From the NCBI RefSeq assembly GCF_900109525.1, contig NZ_FOAN01000004.1, forward strand, positions 1 to 64,000: a stretch of 64,000 nucleotides of DNA. Direction: 5' to 3'. The translations under genes and the position numbers were made by a program. Source of the stretch: Allobosea lupini. Lineage in GTDB: Bacteria > Pseudomonadota > Alphaproteobacteria > Rhizobiales > Beijerinckiaceae. Position 1 is the first letter of the stretch. Each line of letters opens with the position of its first letter. This document shows, one piece after another, positions 61,685 to 64,000 of this stretch. The notes under the pieces are model-generated. The model was not told where the DNA came from. It saw only the letters and a list, made by a program, of their open reading frames with translations, and made no database searches.

Positions 61685-64000
61685 GCCATCCGCTCCTCCG
61701 CAGCCTGAAGCGCAGCCTCACCGCCGTCGCGGTCGGCGCCGTCACCATCGCCGGTTTCCTTTGGCTGTCGGGCGGGCTGATCGGCGAGCTCGCCGCCAGC
61801 CGTGCCTGGATCAAGCAGCCCGATTTCACCGAGACCAGCCGCTCGAACGAGGACCTGTTCCAGCAGGGCGTCGCGACCGGGCTGATCTGGCTCGATGCCG
61901 CCGGCCCGGTCATCCGTTCGCAGCCTTGCGAAGCGCTCTACGACGCCTCGCTGACCGTGCCGACGCCGCAAGGCACCAAGGAGTTTTCGCGGACCTTGCT
62001 CGACCGGCTCTGCAACCTGCCGGCCGGCGCGCAGATCCGCTCGGAAATGCTGGCCTGGAACAACTCCTTCCTGATCGCCGGCGCTCGCGACGACCGCGCC
62101 CCGGATCGGCGCTGCGCCGACGGCACGGCGCTGACGCTGCCGGTGGTGCCGGCCGGCTGCCGCCCGTCGAGCTGGACCGCGCGCGTCGCCCAGACCACCG
62201 ACCTCGCCGCGCCGCTCAATGTGATGCCCAATGCGGTGCCGCCGCCGCGCGACTTCGCCGATTTCGCCAAGCGCCGGGGCAACCAGCTCTCCGACTGGGC
62301 CCTGTTTGGCCCCTTGCGCGCGCCCGAGGACAGGCTCGTTCTCTCGACGCGACTGCCGGCCGGCAATCGCCGTATCACCGTCGACATGATCTTGGAGCCG
62401 GCGCGCATCGTCGTCGGCAATGAGCGCGTCAATCTCGACCCCAAGCGCGACGAGCAGACCGTGCGCCTCGCCGGCCTCGCGATCGCAGCCGAGCGCGTCT
62501 GCTCCGACAGCGACGAATTCGCGACCTGCGCCGAAGAGGCCCAGCAGGGCCTGCCGCATGGCTGGCGCTTCACCATCACCGGCGCCCGCCGCCGCGACGT
62601 CGAGATCGGCTTCGAGGGGCAGCCGGTCCGGGCGGTGCCGCCGCGCGCCCGCGAGATCCTCGGCGGGCCGGGCGTCCAGAGCGAGGACGGCAAGGTCAAG
62701 CTCTGGCGTTCCTCGCATATCGAGGCCGATTGCGAGCGGGCCAAGACCAAGCTGGTCTGCGAGCTCGGCTGGCGTGGCGCGGTCACGCAGCGGCGCACCG
62801 GCGCGGCCCGCGCGCTCTATTTCGCCGACGGGACGCCGGCGCTCGACAATAACGGCGTGCCGCTGCCGATCGTCGACGAGCTCGGCCTGACCGCGCTGAT
62901 CGGCTATGGCGCTGGCGATGTCGGCTCGCTCTCGGCCGCGCTCGGCCGGGCCCGCACCCGCGAGAACCTGACGCTCACCATCGAGCCGCGCCTGCAGAAG
63001 CTGGTGCAGGACGCCGTCTACGAACATATGGGCGAGCGTCTCGGCCGTGGGAAGCGTCCGCGCAAGCCCGGCCCGCTGCCGGTCAATCTCGCCCCCGAGC
63101 AGGAGCCGCCGGATCAGGGCGACGGCCGCGCCGTCGTGCTGCTGATGGATGCCGGCGACGAGCCCGGTGCGCTGCTCGGACTGGCGAGCTGGCCCGATTT
63201 CGTGCCCGGCATGCATAGCTGGGACATCCAGGCGCTATCGACCGGGCGCGACAGCGACTCGCCGCTCGCCGGCCATGGCTGGCGCGCCGGCGACGTCCAC
63301 ACCATGCCGGGCTCGACCTTCAAGCTGGTCACCGGCCTCGCCAGCATCCTCGGCATCCGCGAGCAGCCCCGTTTCGCAGACATGATCATGGGCCGGATGC
63401 CGCCGGGGCAGCAGGCGCAGGTCTTCGGCATCCCGGGCGGCGGCATCCTCAATGTCGACGGTGTCGCGATCGCCAATTATGGCGGCGCCGGCTTCAATGT
63501 CGGCATCCTCTCACCGGCGCAGAGCGGCTGCCCGGATGCCGGCCGCGGGGCGCAGATCGGTTTCTGCGAGGCGCTGATCAAGTCGTCGAACCTGTGGTTC
63601 GCCGGCATGGCGCTGACCATGGACGGGCGCAAGGTCGGCGGCCGGCCGACGACCGTGCCCGGGCGTACCGGCACGATCCTGGCGCAGATGACCGAGCATC
63701 TCTACCCGATCACCCAGCCGGGCACGCTGGCCCAGCCCGGCGTCGACCTGACCCGCGGCATCGTCCCGGGCGCGCAGCGGCTGACCGGCGAGGCGCTCGA
63801 CCTCGCGGTCGAGGACAAGCGCAATGCAAGGCGCATCGACCTCGCCACCAACTCCTACGGCCAGGGCGTGCGCGCGACGCCGATCGCCATGGCCTCGATC
63901 TACGGTTCGGTCGGCGCCCGCAAGGTCATCCTGCCGCGCGTGCTGAAGCCGGTCTCCGACGTCGCCGAGACGCCGATGCCGAACGAGGGCAAGCCGGTCA
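61681..64000 (+). CDS. Penicillin-binding-protein-like transpeptidase (partial, runs off the window)
   Basis: About 773 residues lie inside the window. One N-terminal membrane segment (residues about 13-35) anchors a periplasmic protein. The first 430 periplasmic residues have several cysteines and no domain I can name. The transpeptidase domain has the SxxK motif STFK (Ser545 to Lys548) and the SxN motif SSN (635-637). The KTG motif should lie beyond base 64000. The length before SxxK is greater than in PBP2 or FtsI, so it is an unusual class B-like PBP. It overlaps the 495-residue gene by four bases. Confidence 0.8.
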   Translation, partial: MSHPLLRSLKRSLTAVAVGAVTIAGFLWLSGGLIGELAASRAWIKQPDFTETSRSNEDLFQQGVATGLIWLDAAGPVIRSQPCEALYDASLTVPTPQGTKEFSRTLLDRLCNLPAGAQIRSEMLAWNNSFLIAGARDDRAPDRRCADGTALTLPVVPAGCRPSSWTARVAQTTDLAAPLNVMPNAVPPPRDFADFAKRRGNQLSDWALFGPLRAPEDRLVLSTRLPAGNRRITVDMILEPARIVVGNERVNLDPKRDEQTVRLAGLAIAAERVCSDSDEFATCAEEAQQGLPHGWRFTITGARRRDVEIGFEGQPVRAVPPRAREILGGPGVQSEDGKVKLWRSSHIEADCERAKTKLVCELGWRGAVTQRRTGAARALYFADGTPALDNNGVPLPIVDELGLTALIGYGAGDVGSLSAALGRARTRENLTLTIEPRLQKLVQDAVYEHMGERLGRGKRPRKPGPLPVNLAPEQEPPDQGDGRAVVLLMDAGDEPGALLGLASWPDFVPGMHSWDIQALSTGRDSDSPLAGHGWRAGDVHTMPGSTFKLVTGLASILGIREQPRFADMIMGRMPPGQQAQVFGIPGGGILNVDGVAIANYGGAGFNVGILSPAQSGCPDAGRGAQIGFCEALIKSSNLWFAGMALTMDGRKVGGRPTTVPGRTGTILAQMTEHLYPITQPGTLAQPGVDLTRGIVPGAQRLTGEALDLAVEDKRNARRIDLATNSYGQGVRATPIAMASIYGSVGARKVILPRVLKPVSDVAETPMPNEGKPV

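Overview
The window is high-GC chromosomal DNA from an alphaproteobacterium. It looks like a Hyphomicrobiales/Rhizobiales soil bacterium of the Bosea type; the genus is an impression from protein style, not a measurement. Supporting signs are the alphaproteobacterial rRNA leader at the left edge, many solute-binding-protein ABC importers with catabolic genes, an FrcBCA-like sugar importer, and several copies of short palindromic intergenic repeats. No insertion sequence, phage, CRISPR array or tRNA was seen. Nearly all genes have the same codon style, so most of this reads as accessory metabolism embedded in the chromosome.

Layout. 1-331: leader and sigma70 promoter of an rRNA operon on the minus strand, whose 16S gene lies just outside the window. 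596-4892: ornithine-cyclodeaminase-family protein, acetolactate-synthase-like enzyme, aldehyde dehydrogenase. 5061-13515: metal and envelope block with SCO protein, L,D-transpeptidase, a zinc/cadmium/lead ATPase with an lspA and a divergent MerR regulator, then a periplasmic copper operon (DUF2946-like, YcnI, CopC-CopD fusion, PCuAC). 13665-25127: ten-gene sugar or sugar-acid operon (DHDPS-family aldolase, enolase-superfamily dehydratase, CUT1-type ABC importer, epimerase-family dehydrogenase, an IclR regulator fused to an SMP-30 lactonase, SDR, FAD oxidase). 25388-27750: ExbB-ExbD-TonB. 27760-29914: lipoprotein hydrolase and an SDR. 30021-30395: the two 3' ends of a lost rcnR/nicO nickel-cobalt pair. 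30376-41595 (minus): a long co-directional run with an amino-acid ABC importer and FAD oxidoreductase, an FGGY kinase, a ribose/fructose-type ABC importer, SDR, nucleoside hydrolase, an unknown protein and a GNAT protein. A divergent HTH-cupin regulator with two matching operators stands at the head of this run. 42468-45430: small ORF plus hydrolase, cytochrome c, Nudix, 2OG oxygenase. 45553-48544: CueR-type promoter, CopA and CueR. 48629-50531: a 93-residue unknown and a cytochrome P450 behind a sigma54 promoter.

50900 to the right edge is the least explained part. It holds a glycine-zipper lipoprotein, a secreted 611-residue protein whose ribosome binding site sits in a hairpin ahead of a six-codon leader, a divergent 190-residue protein, a 789-residue helical protein overlapping a 1179-residue Hsp70/actin-fold ATPase, and a 495-residue unknown overlapping a membrane-anchored penicillin-binding-protein-like transpeptidase that runs off the window. 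An actin-fold ATPase next to a PBP, surrounded by secreted and lipid-anchored proteins, suggests an envelope-remodelling or surface system, possibly related to the poorly understood SrfB family. This is the best candidate here for an undescribed system.

All functions are read from motifs and family resemblance by eye. No database search was run.
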